From the NCBI GenBank assembly GCA_035499655.1, contig DATJYL010000007.1:1-32949 (forward strand): a DNA stretch of 32,949 nucleotides, in the 5' to 3' direction. This DNA is from Pirellulales bacterium (lineage in GTDB: Bacteria; Planctomycetota; Planctomycetia; Pirellulales; JADZDJ01). Numbering within the stretch: position 1 is the first letter of the stretch; the number at the start of each line of letters is the position of its first letter. The position numbers and the translations under genes are program-made. The notes beneath the pieces were generated by a model. That model worked only from the letters and a program-made list of their open reading frames with translations. It did no database searches and was not told the DNA's origin. This document shows, piece after piece, positions 1 to 7,029 of this stretch.

Positions 1-89
1 TAGGCAGGCAAAGCACGTTGCGCAATTTCGACGGCCTTCCTGGCCAACGCCACCGGCGACCGCGTCATCGCACGTGTGGTTTCCATGAC
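1..89 (-). CDS. Possible N-terminus of a transposase, truncated by the window edge
   Basis: A minus-strand frame opens with ATG at 89 and stays open for 29 codons to the left edge. It begins METTRAMTRSP and continues with VALARKAVEIAQRALPA. The ending resembles, from memory, the N-termini of some DDE transposases common in planctomycetes, which start with a basic helix followed by an 'AQRALPAYS'-like phrase. There is no clear ribosome binding site before the ATG, and only a short piece is visible. The call is therefore tentative; the frame could also be open by chance. Confidence 0.27.
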
Positions 90-280
90 GCATTGATGTA
101 AACTGTTTTCCCATTGGAATCAATAGGGTTTCAACAAAGCCTTTTCATCCGTGTTCATCTGTGGCTAATTGATCCTGCTTCTTTGCCGTCACCCGCGAAA
201 ATCCGCGGTTCTTCGGTATCTGACTTCTCTGCGTCTCCGCGCCTCCGCGGTGAAAATTAGTCGGTGCGGTGAAAAAGTCG
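90..280. repeat. Intergenic spacer with repeat-like phrases
   Basis: No gene is supported here. The stretch 147-171 (CATCCGTGTTCATCTGTGG and flank) and the stretch 225-260 (CTCTGCGTCTCCGCGCCTCC followed by GCGGTGAAAATTA) are low-complexity phrases of a kind I recall as dispersed intergenic sequence in many environmental bacterial genomes. A further short phrase, CCCGCGAAAATCCGCGG, lies between them near 190-206. The spacer is downstream of both the peroxiredoxin gene and the possible edge gene. No second copy occurs in this window, so the repeat status rests on memory. Confidence 0.3.
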
Positions 281-832
281 TTATTTCTTCTCTGGCACGC
301 CAAGGTCTTTCAGCTTGGCCGCCACGCCTTCGCCGGCTTTTGCAGTGTCAATTTTTTTATCAATCACCGCGATCTTCCCGTCTTTGCCAATGTAAAAAGT
401 CCAGCGGTGCGCTCGGCCATTGCCGGCCAGCACGCCGTAGGCATTGGCCGTCGTTTGTTCCGGATCGCTGAGAATTGGATAATCCACGCCCAGCGATTCG
501 GCGAACGCTTTGTTGCCTTTGCTTTTTTCCGTCTTCTCCATGGGATCGACGCTAATCGCGAAATAGACGGCGTCGAATTTTTTAATGGCGTCGCCATCGT
601 CCTTCAACGACTTGCATTCCGCCGTGCAGCCCGGCGTAAACGCGGCGGGAAACCAGGCCAGCACCACCGCCTGTTTGTCTTTGTAATCGGCCAAATGGTG
701 CAATTGACCGTCGGAGCCTTTCAGTTCGAAGTCGGGCGCCGGCTCGCCGACTTTCAAATCCGCGGCGACCGTGGAACGAATAAGGCCAGACAGGCCGAAC
801 ATCGCAATCACGAAAATTGTCGAAAGTTTCAT
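281..832 (-). CDS. Exported peroxiredoxin (AhpC/TSA, BCP-like)
   Basis: This 183-residue protein is a thiol peroxidase that would reduce hydrogen peroxide or organic hydroperoxides. Residues 1-23 form a hydrophobic signal peptide ending in TVAA, so it is probably exported to the periplasm. The mature part begins with the family phrase KVGEPAPDFEL. The active site is PAAFTPGCTAEC, with peroxidatic Cys69 and a second Cys73 five residues later, the spacing of atypical 2-Cys bacterioferritin-comigratory-type enzymes. Pro62, Thr66 and Cys69 match the conserved PxxxT/SxxC pattern. The gene stands alone and points away from purH. The partner reductant is not evident nearby. Confidence 0.88.
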   Translation of the reverse strand: MKLSTIFVIAMFGLSGLIRSTVAADLKVGEPAPDFELKGSDGQLHHLADYKDKQAVVLAWFPAAFTPGCTAECKSLKDDGDAIKKFDAVYFAISVDPMEKTEKSKGNKAFAESLGVDYPILSDPEQTTANAYGVLAGNGRAHRWTFYIGKDGKIAVIDKKIDTAKAGEGVAAKLKDLGVPEKK

Positions 833-944
833 GGTGGGCTCCGTGGTGAGAAATTAGGTGGGTGGGACCGGCCGCATGTGCCGCCGGCAAGACCTACAAC
901 CTATCACGACGGACGACGAGAATCTATAACTAGCGGTAGGCGCG

Positions 945-1022
945 TAGTGGGCCAATTTGAACATAGCCCGACTGTGTCAGTCGGGAAAAGCGGCTGTCGG
1001 AATTTCAAATTGTCCCACCACC
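945..1022. repeat. 78-bp palindromic repeat, copy 1
   Basis: This is the first of three 78-bp copies in the window (others at 8815-8892 and 21201-21278). The ends are inverted: GTGGGCCAATTTGAA pairs with TTTCAAATTGTCCCAC with one mismatch. Inside is an 8-bp stem, CCCGACTG-TGT-CAGTCGGG. By eye it differs from copy 2 at 3 of 78 positions and from copy 3 at 8. The copy lies between the divergent peroxiredoxin and purH genes. It is non-coding in my reading, although a minus-strand frame runs through it. Confidence 0.85.
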
Positions 1023-1100
1023 CTGTAGGCGGCTGGCAGCAGGCGGAAGGCAGTTGAGGGGGAACAGAGTACAGACTGTTTAGCCGCGACCAGCAACCGA

Positions 1101-1126
1101 GCACGGTCGACGAGCGTCGACCGTGC
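1101..1126. repeat. Perfect 12-bp-stem hairpin upstream of purH
   Basis: GCACGGTCGACG at 1101-1112 and CGTCGACCGTGC at 1115-1126 are exact reverse complements separated by AG. The hairpin lies about 100 bp before the purH start and 78 bp after the 78-bp repeat. No T-tract follows on either strand, so it does not look like an intrinsic terminator. The rest of 833-1225 shows no gene. Confidence 0.7.
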
Positions 1127-1225
1127 GCAGGGCGGTAGCCTTAAATTTAGAGCGAGTGCACGCCAAATCGGCACCCACTTCAAATAATCCAGCGCGAAGC
1201 ATCCAACATAAACCTACCATCCCCC

Positions 1226-2887
1226 ATGAACATCATTCCCATCAAACACGCCCTGATTAGCGTCAGCGATAAGCTGGGGCTGGTCGAATTCGCTCGCGGC
1301 CTGGTTGCCCATAATGTGGAATTGTTCGCCTCCGGCGGCACACGCAAGCACTTAGAGCAGGCGGGCCTGGAGGTTCGCGAAATTTCCGCCTACACCGGTT
1401 TTCCCGAAATGATGGATGGCCGCATTAAAACGCTCCACCCGAAAGTCCACGGCGGCATTTTGTGCCGGCACGATCGCCCCGACGACCGCGCCGCGATGGA
1501 GCAGCACGGCATTGTGCCGTTCGAACTGGTTATCGTGAATTTGTATCCGTTTGAAGCGACCATCGTTCGGCCGGATGTAACCGATGCCGAAGCGATCGAG
1601 AACATCGACATTGGCGGACCCACGCTGATTCGCGGCGCGGCAAAAAATCATGCCTTCACGGCGGTGGCTACGTCGACCGAGCAATACGCCGGCATTCTGG
1701 AGCAAATCACCCAGCATGGCGGCGCCACGCTGGAGCTGCGGCGGAAATTGGCGGCGGAAGCGTTTGAATTGACCGCCCGCTACGATCGCGCGATTGCCGA
1801 TTATTTTGCAGGCAGCAAATTCCGCTCGGCCGGCGATGATCCTTCAGACCGCTTGGGAGAAGGGGGCATCGACGACCTGCCTCGACGCGGCGAAGGCGCG
1901 GAGCGCGGCACATTTCCGCCGGCCATTGCTCTGCACCTTCAGCGTCGTGAAGTGCTGCGATACGGTGAAAACCCGCACCAGAAGGCGGCCCTGTATGCGT
2001 TGCCTTCGGCATCAGGAAGCAAAGCGGGAACGAATTTGGTATCCGCCCATCAACTGCACGGCAAAGAACTGTCGTACAACAATTTGCTCGATTTGGACTC
2101 GGCGCTGGCCATTGGCCGTTCGTTGCCAGAGCCGGCTGCGGTTGTGATTAAGCACAACAATCCCTGCGGGGCGGCGACGGCCGATTCGTTGGCTACGGCC
2201 ATGCGGAATGCATTAGCGGGCGATCCGGTCAGCGCTTTCGGCGGCGTGGTGGGAGTGAATGTGCCCCTGGATGCCGCCACGGCCGATGTGCTGACCGAGC
2301 CTGATCGTTTCATCGAAGCCATTGTCGCGCCGCAATTCGAGCCCGCCGCTTTGGAAATTCTGACGACCAAGCCCAAGTGGAAAACCAATGTGCGTTTGCT
2401 GCAAGTGGGATCGCTGCATGGTCCGGTCGATCCGTGGCTGTTCCGGCCGATTGATGGCGGCTTTTTGTTGCAAGAAGCCGATATCGCCCCTGATCCGGAA
2501 GCCGAATGGCACGTGGTCACTACGCACCAGCCGACCGCTGCGCAATTGGCCGAATTAAAATTTGCCTGGGCCGTGGTGCGGCACGTCAAATCCAACGCGA
2601 TCGTGCTGGCGGCGCAGCGCATGGTGATTGGCGTCGGCGCGGGACAGATGAGCCGGGTCGATTCCACGCAAATTGCTTTGCAAAAAGCCGGGGCACGAGC
2701 CGCTGGCAGCGTGCTGGCTTCCGATGCATTTTTCCCGTTCGCCGATTCCATCCGGTTGGCGGCCGCCGCGGGCGTGAAAGCAGTCATTCAACCCGGCGGA
2801 AGCAAGCGCGACGACGAAGTAATTGCCGCCTGCAACGCCGCAGGCATAGCCATGATCTTCACCGGCCGGCGACATTTTCGACACTAG
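1226..2887 (+). CDS. purH: Bifunctional AICAR formyltransferase / IMP cyclohydrolase
   Basis: This 553-residue cytosolic enzyme performs the last two steps of de novo purine synthesis: formylation of AICAR by 10-formyl-tetrahydrofolate, then ring closure to IMP. The N-terminal MGS-like cyclohydrolase domain (about residues 1-190) shows FASGGTRKHLE, KTLHPKVHGGIL and NLYPFEATI. The C-terminal transformylase domain shows RYGENPHQKAALY, LHGKELSYNNLLDLDSAL and the catalytic KHNNPCG motif (Lys309-His310), and ends with the family tail QPGGSKRDDEV and FTGRRHFRH. The linker around residues 192-225 is longer and more polar than usual. There is no strong Shine-Dalgarno before the ATG. It is followed by trpC after a long hairpin; no other purine gene is adjacent. 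Confidence 0.97.
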   Translation: MNIIPIKHALISVSDKLGLVEFARGLVAHNVELFASGGTRKHLEQAGLEVREISAYTGFPEMMDGRIKTLHPKVHGGILCRHDRPDDRAAMEQHGIVPFELVIVNLYPFEATIVRPDVTDAEAIENIDIGGPTLIRGAAKNHAFTAVATSTEQYAGILEQITQHGGATLELRRKLAAEAFELTARYDRAIADYFAGSKFRSAGDDPSDRLGEGGIDDLPRRGEGAERGTFPPAIALHLQRREVLRYGENPHQKAALYALPSASGSKAGTNLVSAHQLHGKELSYNNLLDLDSALAIGRSLPEPAAVVIKHNNPCGAATADSLATAMRNALAGDPVSAFGGVVGVNVPLDAATADVLTEPDRFIEAIVAPQFEPAALEILTTKPKWKTNVRLLQVGSLHGPVDPWLFRPIDGGFLLQEADIAPDPEAEWHVVTTHQPTAAQLAELKFAWAVVRHVKSNAIVLAAQRMVIGVGAGQMSRVDSTQIALQKAGARAAGSVLASDAFFPFADSIRLAAAAGVKAVIQPGGSKRDDEVIAACNAAGIAMIFTGRRHFRH

Positions 2888-2892
2888 AATTG

Positions 2893-2952
2893 GTGAGGGG
2901 TGAGTTGTGAGTGGCACCTCTCATTCCTCACCACTCACTACTCACCACTCAC
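2893..2952 (+). repeat. Long imperfect hairpin between purH and trpC
   Basis: The left arm (2893-2914) and right arm (2931-2952) are each 22 nt. They are complementary at 20 positions and separated by a 16-nt loop. Both arms are built from GTGAG/CTCAC units. The structure starts 6 bp after the purH stop and ends 9 bp before the chosen trpC start, so in mRNA it would cover the region where a trpC ribosome binding site should be. It lacks a following T-tract. Confidence 0.75.
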
Positions 2953-2961
2953 TCCGCCGCC

Positions 2962-3741
2962 ATGTCTGTGCTCGACAAAATTATCGCCAGCAAACAGCGC
3001 GAAATTGAAGCCGCCAAAGCGGCCCAGACGGAAGCGCAGGTTCGGGCAGCCGCGGAAAAAGCCCCACCGCCGCGTAATTTCTTCGCTGCGCTCGCCGGCC
3101 CGGGGCCCATCAAGCTGATCGCCGAAGTCAAAAAAGCTAGCCCCAGCGCCGGCGTGATTCGGGCCGATTTCAAGCCCGTGGAAAGAGCCCGAATTTATCA
3201 GCAACACGGCGCGGCTTGTTTGAGCGTGCTGACGGATGAACCATTCTTTCAAGGCAAGTTGGAATATCTGCGCGACATTCGGGCCGCCGTGGCGCTGCCG
3301 GTGCTGCGAAAGGATTTCATTCTGGAAAAATGCCAACTGTACGAAGCACGTGCCGCTGGCGCCGACGCCGTGCTGCTCATCGCCGAGTGTTTAGACGATT
3401 GCCATTTGCGGGCCTTGCACAACGAGACGATTGCGCTGGGAATGACGCCGCTGGTGGAGTTGTACGAGCCGGCCAATTTACAGCGCGTGCTCGATGTCGG
3501 GGCTACTTTGATTGGCATCAACAATCGAGATTTGCACACCTTCAAAACCGATTTGGAACACACGCTCCGGCTGCGCGAGCAAGTGCCCGACTCGTGCATC
3601 CTCGTGGCCGAAAGTGGCATTCGCACCCGAGCCGACGTGCAACGGTTGGAAGCCGCTGGGGTGAATGCCATTTTAGTAGGCGAAACGCTGATGGCCAGCC
3701 CGAACATTGGCGCGGCCGTGGATGCGCTGTTACGAGATTGA
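2962..3741 (+). CDS. trpC: Indole-3-glycerol phosphate synthase
   Basis: This enzyme closes the indole ring in tryptophan synthesis, converting carboxyphenylaminodeoxyribulose phosphate to indole-3-glycerol phosphate. The protein is a 259-residue TIM barrel, the normal family length. Motifs in order are IAEVKKASPSAGVIRADF (catalytic Glu and Lys), SVLTDEPFFQG, LRKDFILE (catalytic Lys), LLIAECL, GINNRDLHTF, VAESGIRTRADV (catalytic Glu) and AILVGETLM. I chose ATG 2962 because the typical N-terminus SVLDKIIASKQREIE follows it. A GTG at 2911 in the same frame would translate the hairpin repeat into an atypical leader. No other trp gene is nearby. Its 3' end overlaps mutY by 12 bp, convergently. 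Confidence 0.95.
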   Translation: MSVLDKIIASKQREIEAAKAAQTEAQVRAAAEKAPPPRNFFAALAGPGPIKLIAEVKKASPSAGVIRADFKPVERARIYQQHGAACLSVLTDEPFFQGKLEYLRDIRAAVALPVLRKDFILEKCQLYEARAAGADAVLLIAECLDDCHLRALHNETIALGMTPLVELYEPANLQRVLDVGATLIGINNRDLHTFKTDLEHTLRLREQVPDSCILVAESGIRTRADVQRLEAAGVNAILVGETLMASPNIGAAVDALLRD

Positions 3742-4980
3742 ATCGATCATCTCGCCCCATAGCCGCGCTAATCTGCGGCCGGTCACGCACAAGGGATAAT
3801 CGTCCAAGGACGAGGGTTCAATCCAGCGCATTTCACTGTGTCCATTAGTGGAAGGAGCGAGGTTTCGAAGCCGGCCGGTTTTGCGAGAGTGGGCGACAAA
3901 ACAATCGAGTGTAATGCGAAATCGCGTAACGCTATGCCGCAGCGTGGCGAAATGCTTGGCATCAAAAATGATCACACCGGTCATTTGTCTCACGCGCTCG
4001 ATGATTTCTATTTTCCGCTGCGGCGTGACCATCCCGGCGTGCCGGGACGGCTTTTTGATTGTGTTTTTTTGTTTTCGCGGTTTGTTTGTTAATTGCTTCA
4101 TTGGAAATCGCGGGAAATCCCACAGGCCGGACCAGCGCTCGGCGGGACCGCATTTTCGCAGCAGTATTTTACCACGGCGAAATATGATCACCGCCGCCTC
4201 GCTCACGTTGATTACTTCCGGCTGCGGGCGCGGAGCAGGAATTTGATTCTGCCATCCACCATGCTGCGTAGGGCAAAGCTCCCGGAGCGGGCATTCGCCG
4301 CATTTCGGGTTTCGCGGCGTGCAAACCAGGCTGCCCAGTTCCATCAGCGCTTGATTCAGTTCGCCACTGCCGCGCTTGGTTAAAAAATCTTCCGCCGCTT
4401 GCCAGAGAAGTTGTTGTCCCGCGCGACCGGATACATCGCCACGATAAGCCAACAAACGGCACAGTAAGCGCACGGTATTGGCTTCCAATATGGGAGCGGA
4501 GATGTCGAAGGCGATCGATAAAATTGCTCCGGCAGTATAACGACCGATACCCGGCAGTTGCCGCAAAGTTTGTAGATCGTTGGGAAACGCGCCGCCATGC
4601 TTGGCCATGATAATTTTCGCCGCGGCGTGCATTTGCCGGGCGCGGCGATAGTATCCCAGGCCTTCCCATAACCGTAGCACTTGGTCTTCCTGTGCCGAAG
4701 CCAACGCTGCCACAGTCGGGAGGGCAGCCATGAATTTCGCATAATACCGTTCCACCGTGGCGACTTGCGTTTGCTGCAGCATGATTTCGCTGACCCAAAT
4801 GGCATACGGATCAGTCGTGCGCCGCCAGGGCAAATCGCGCGCATTGTGCCGATACCATTTCAACAGCCGGCGGCGGGCACGGTGCAGCCAACCGGACGAT
4901 GGAAGGCGATGTTTTGCTGCTATTTTTTCTCGCGCCGCAGGCATGAATATGAATGGAGAGTTTACCTGGCTCAGGTTCAT
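3730..4980 (-). CDS. mutY: A/G-specific adenine glycosylase with NUDIX-like C-terminal domain
   Basis: MutY removes adenine mispaired with 8-oxoguanine. The N-terminal HhH-GPD domain shows WVSEIMLQQTQV with catalytic Glu65 and the hairpin LPGIGRYTA at 142-150. The iron-sulfur loop is C220-x6-C227-x2-C230-x5-C236. The position of the usual catalytic Asp reads ILEANTVRLLCR, that is Glu166. The C-terminal NUDIX-like recognition domain begins at AAVIIFRRGKILL. Within it, after WDFPRFPMKQL, is a Lys-rich insertion whose DNA contains a GC-rich palindrome (4032-4047) also seen at 19238-19253. Total length is 416 residues, long for the family. ATG 4944 is an alternative start. The gene is convergent with trpC and divergent from the TPR-like gene. 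Confidence 0.94.
   Translation of the reverse strand: MNLSQVNSPFIFMPAAREKIAAKHRLPSSGWLHRARRRLLKWYRHNARDLPWRRTTDPYAIWVSEIMLQQTQVATVERYYAKFMAALPTVAALASAQEDQVLRLWEGLGYYRRARQMHAAAKIIMAKHGGAFPNDLQTLRQLPGIGRYTAGAILSIAFDISAPILEANTVRLLCRLLAYRGDVSGRAGQQLLWQAAEDFLTKRGSGELNQALMELGSLVCTPRNPKCGECPLRELCPTQHGGWQNQIPAPRPQPEVINVSEAAVIIFRRGKILLRKCGPAERWSGLWDFPRFPMKQLTNKPRKQKNTIKKPSRHAGMVTPQRKIEIIERVRQMTGVIIFDAKHFATLRHSVTRFRITLDCFVAHSRKTGRLRNLAPSTNGHSEMRWIEPSSLDDYPLCVTGRRLARLWGEMIDSIS
4032..4047. repeat. GC-rich palindrome inside mutY, terminator-like on the plus strand
   Basis: TCCCGGC and GCCGGGA form a perfect 7-bp stem around GT. On the plus strand it is followed by a T-rich run (CTTTTTGATTGTG then seven T), the form of an intrinsic terminator facing transcripts arriving from trpC. 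The 18-nt string ATCCCGGCGYGCCGGGAC is shared with 19237-19254 apart from one base. On the minus strand it encodes PSRHAGM within MutY. Confidence 0.65.
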
Positions 4981-5070
4981 GGGGGGTAATCGGTGGACGA
5001 ACCCGGCGCGGTAGTTTACGCTGCAAGGACCAAATTCTATCGCACTGGGAAGAACTATCCAGCGACTGCC

Positions 5071-5565
5071 GTGGCCAAGCGAAAATCATCTCGAAAACAG
5101 GGCGGACGCAAATTAAGCGTGTCGCAGGAGCCGGACGAATCGTGGAAATTGGTTCATCCGGGTTGTGCGCGGGCGCGCCAAGACGATTTGGAAGAAGCTC
5201 AAAAAATGATCGCGGCCGGAGAAACCGAAATTGCTCAGTACGAACTCCGCTGGCTGCTGAGCGAATGCCACAATTTTCTGGCCGCTCACAAATTGTTGGG
5301 TGATTTGGCCCTGGCGGCGGGGGATGTGCGCCTGGCACGGGGTCATTACGGTTACGCGTATCAGCTGGGCCTAGGCGCCATTCAACGCGGCGGCCAAATC
5401 AAATGCCTGCCATATCGGCACGAGGCCAATCAAGTATTTTTCGAAGCCGGACGTGGAGTGGCCGTATGTTTAATAAAAATGGGCCAGCGGCGCATGGCCC
5501 GGGAAGTGAAGGAGCGGCTGCTGCAATTGGATGCCAGCGATCCGCTGCAGTTGCGTGAACTGTGA
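5071..5565 (+). CDS. Small TPR-like hypothetical protein
   Basis: The protein is about 164 residues. After a basic N-terminus (AKRKSSRKQGGRK) it has a helical, repeat-like core. The phrases DDLEEAQKMIAAGETEIAQYELRWLL, HNFLAAHKLLGDLALAAGDVRLARGHYGYAYQLG and AVCLIKMGQRRMAREVKERLLQLD have the alternating small/aromatic pattern of tetratricopeptide repeats. I recall similar proteins with 'SWxLVHPxCAR' starts in planctomycetes. No catalytic motif, signal peptide or membrane segment is seen. The GTG at 5071 is preferred over the in-frame GTG at 4993 because family-like sequence begins there; neither has a strong ribosome binding site. The role is unknown, perhaps protein-protein contact. Confidence 0.72.
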   Translation: MAKRKSSRKQGGRKLSVSQEPDESWKLVHPGCARARQDDLEEAQKMIAAGETEIAQYELRWLLSECHNFLAAHKLLGDLALAAGDVRLARGHYGYAYQLGLGAIQRGGQIKCLPYRHEANQVFFEAGRGVAVCLIKMGQRRMAREVKERLLQLDASDPLQLREL

Positions 5566-5655
5566 AACGCGGCGCGCGGCGGCTAAAAACAAATCAAGAT
5601 GCTTCATCGATCCGACCACGTCCAACGGTCCCCGCGAACTTCGGCTGTGGGACTC

Positions 5656-6792
5656 TTACGAACCGGGCGGACTTTGGCTGATTTCCAATTCCGTGGTCCC
5701 TTTTTTAAAGTGCGGAACACCGGCGGCATACTCCACAAGCGACTTTTCGCGCATTTGTTTGGTCACTGCGGCGAGTAGATATTCCGACAGGGCCGGTTGC
5801 AGTTGGTCGCGCACCTCTTGCCAGGTTTTTGTGCCGGGCTTGACATCGGTTACTTTGATTAAGTGCACGCCAAAATTGGTGACGACCGGCGTGCTAATTT
5901 CGCCGGGCTTAATGGAAAAGGCGGCCTGCGAGAAAGACCCCGCCATCACGCCTTTGAGCGGAATAAAGCCCAAATCGCCTCCGCGGCTGCGGCTGGGTCC
6001 GGCCGAATATTTTTGAGCCGCGTCTTCAAAGGTAAGTTTACCGGCTTCGATATCATCGCGCAACTTCTGGGCTTGCTCCACCAGGGCTTTGGTAACCTCG
6101 GAATCGACGGCGCCTTCCGGTCGCAGCAGAATGTGACTGACGCGACGCTGCGTGCCATCGAACTGTTCGTGGAAACGATCGAACAACGTTTGCAACGATT
6201 TATCGGTGGTTTGTTGGTCGACGAATTTTCGCCAGCCCAATTCATATTCCATGGTTGCGTGCAGCGAGGCCTCGGTCTGATGGGTGCGCGCCAAAAAATC
6301 TTCCAGGTTGGAATTCTGCTGTTGCAGGGCCGTGCGCAAGCGTTCGACGGTGGCGGTTATCTCATCGACGCTGGGGGTCATTTTTTCCGCTGTTAGGAAT
6401 TGCTGAACGAGGGTGTGATCGATCAACTTCTGGAGCATGGTGGCTTCCACCGTGGGAAGCATGTCGGCGCCGATTTTTTGATTGTGCGCGACCTCGTCCA
6501 TCGCGCGCTCCACTTGGTTCTGAAAAATCGGCACACCGTTCACCCGTGCGATGACGGCTTGGGCCGCATCCTGCCCCGACGGCGACGGCAGCGGTTGGGG
6601 TTCAAGACTGGACATATCCGGGGGCGGAGGGCCTTCCAGCCCTTGCGCCAGAAGGCAGGCCGCGGTGAGAAATATCGCTCCCATGATCGTCACGACTTGG
6701 ATAAAACCAGCGGTGGAGATTGGAAAGCGATCAGTAGCCTGGGAAATGCCGACAACGGTTTGTTGGCTTCGATTCATGCTTGAAATAATCAT
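5656..6792 (-). CDS. Membrane-anchored or secreted parvulin-type peptidyl-prolyl isomerase
   Basis: The 378-residue protein resembles SurA/PrsA-type folding factors acting outside the cytoplasm. A hydrophobic segment at residues 29-50 (IQVVTIMGAIFLTAACLLAQ) serves as signal or anchor. A Pro-rich stretch follows, then a SurA-N-like helical region (VIARVNGVPIFQNQVERAMDEV through about residue 190). The parvulin domain covers about 217-315, with RRVSHILLR, a basic/Ser loop, RGGDLGFIPLKGVM, FSIKPGEISTPVVTNFGVHLIKV. The C-terminal helical tail resembles the EYLLAAVTKQMREK region of the family. An internal ATG six residues in (6777) is an equally good start. It is a single gene, divergent from the DUF1570 gene. 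Confidence 0.88.
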   Translation of the reverse strand: MIISSMNRSQQTVVGISQATDRFPISTAGFIQVVTIMGAIFLTAACLLAQGLEGPPPPDMSSLEPQPLPSPSGQDAAQAVIARVNGVPIFQNQVERAMDEVAHNQKIGADMLPTVEATMLQKLIDHTLVQQFLTAEKMTPSVDEITATVERLRTALQQQNSNLEDFLARTHQTEASLHATMEYELGWRKFVDQQTTDKSLQTLFDRFHEQFDGTQRRVSHILLRPEGAVDSEVTKALVEQAQKLRDDIEAGKLTFEDAAQKYSAGPSRSRGGDLGFIPLKGVMAGSFSQAAFSIKPGEISTPVVTNFGVHLIKVTDVKPGTKTWQEVRDQLQPALSEYLLAAVTKQMREKSLVEYAAGVPHFKKGTTELEISQSPPGS

Positions 6793-7029
6793 ACGTTTCA
6801 GGCTTCGTACCCTAATTTTTCAATCTTTTCTACCTTCAACGCGATAGATGCTGGCTGGAGGGTTCTCCACGCAACAAACGAGCAACCCACAGAACATAAC
6901 TTCATTTTAGACGCGCCCAGCCAGAGGTTCTAGCGCGCGGCCGTTCTAAGAGGAATTTACATTCTAAACTTGTATAGCCAAGGCCCGCGATGATGGGCCA
7001 TACCACCCGGGTCTATCCAGGACAATGGC

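Noticed and set aside
269-1057. 262-codon plus-strand frame opposite the peroxiredoxin gene
   Set aside because: It is the antisense shadow of the peroxiredoxin gene and then runs into the repeat; the minus-strand protein has clear motifs.
904-1104. Minus-strand frame giving a 66-residue product through repeat copy 1
   Set aside because: Its central peptide ([17 protein letters not shown]) is simply the translation of the repeat; a near-identical peptide comes from copy 2 (8744-8932). Repeat-derived, no ribosome site.
2911-2961. GTG start for trpC at 2911
   Set aside because: The added residues translate the right arm of the hairpin and are unlike any TrpC N-terminus; ATG 2962 fits the family.
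3795-3830. tRNA-like T-loop phrase GGTTCAATCC
   Set aside because: It lies in the mutY coding sequence and no acceptor, D or anticodon stems can be built around it.
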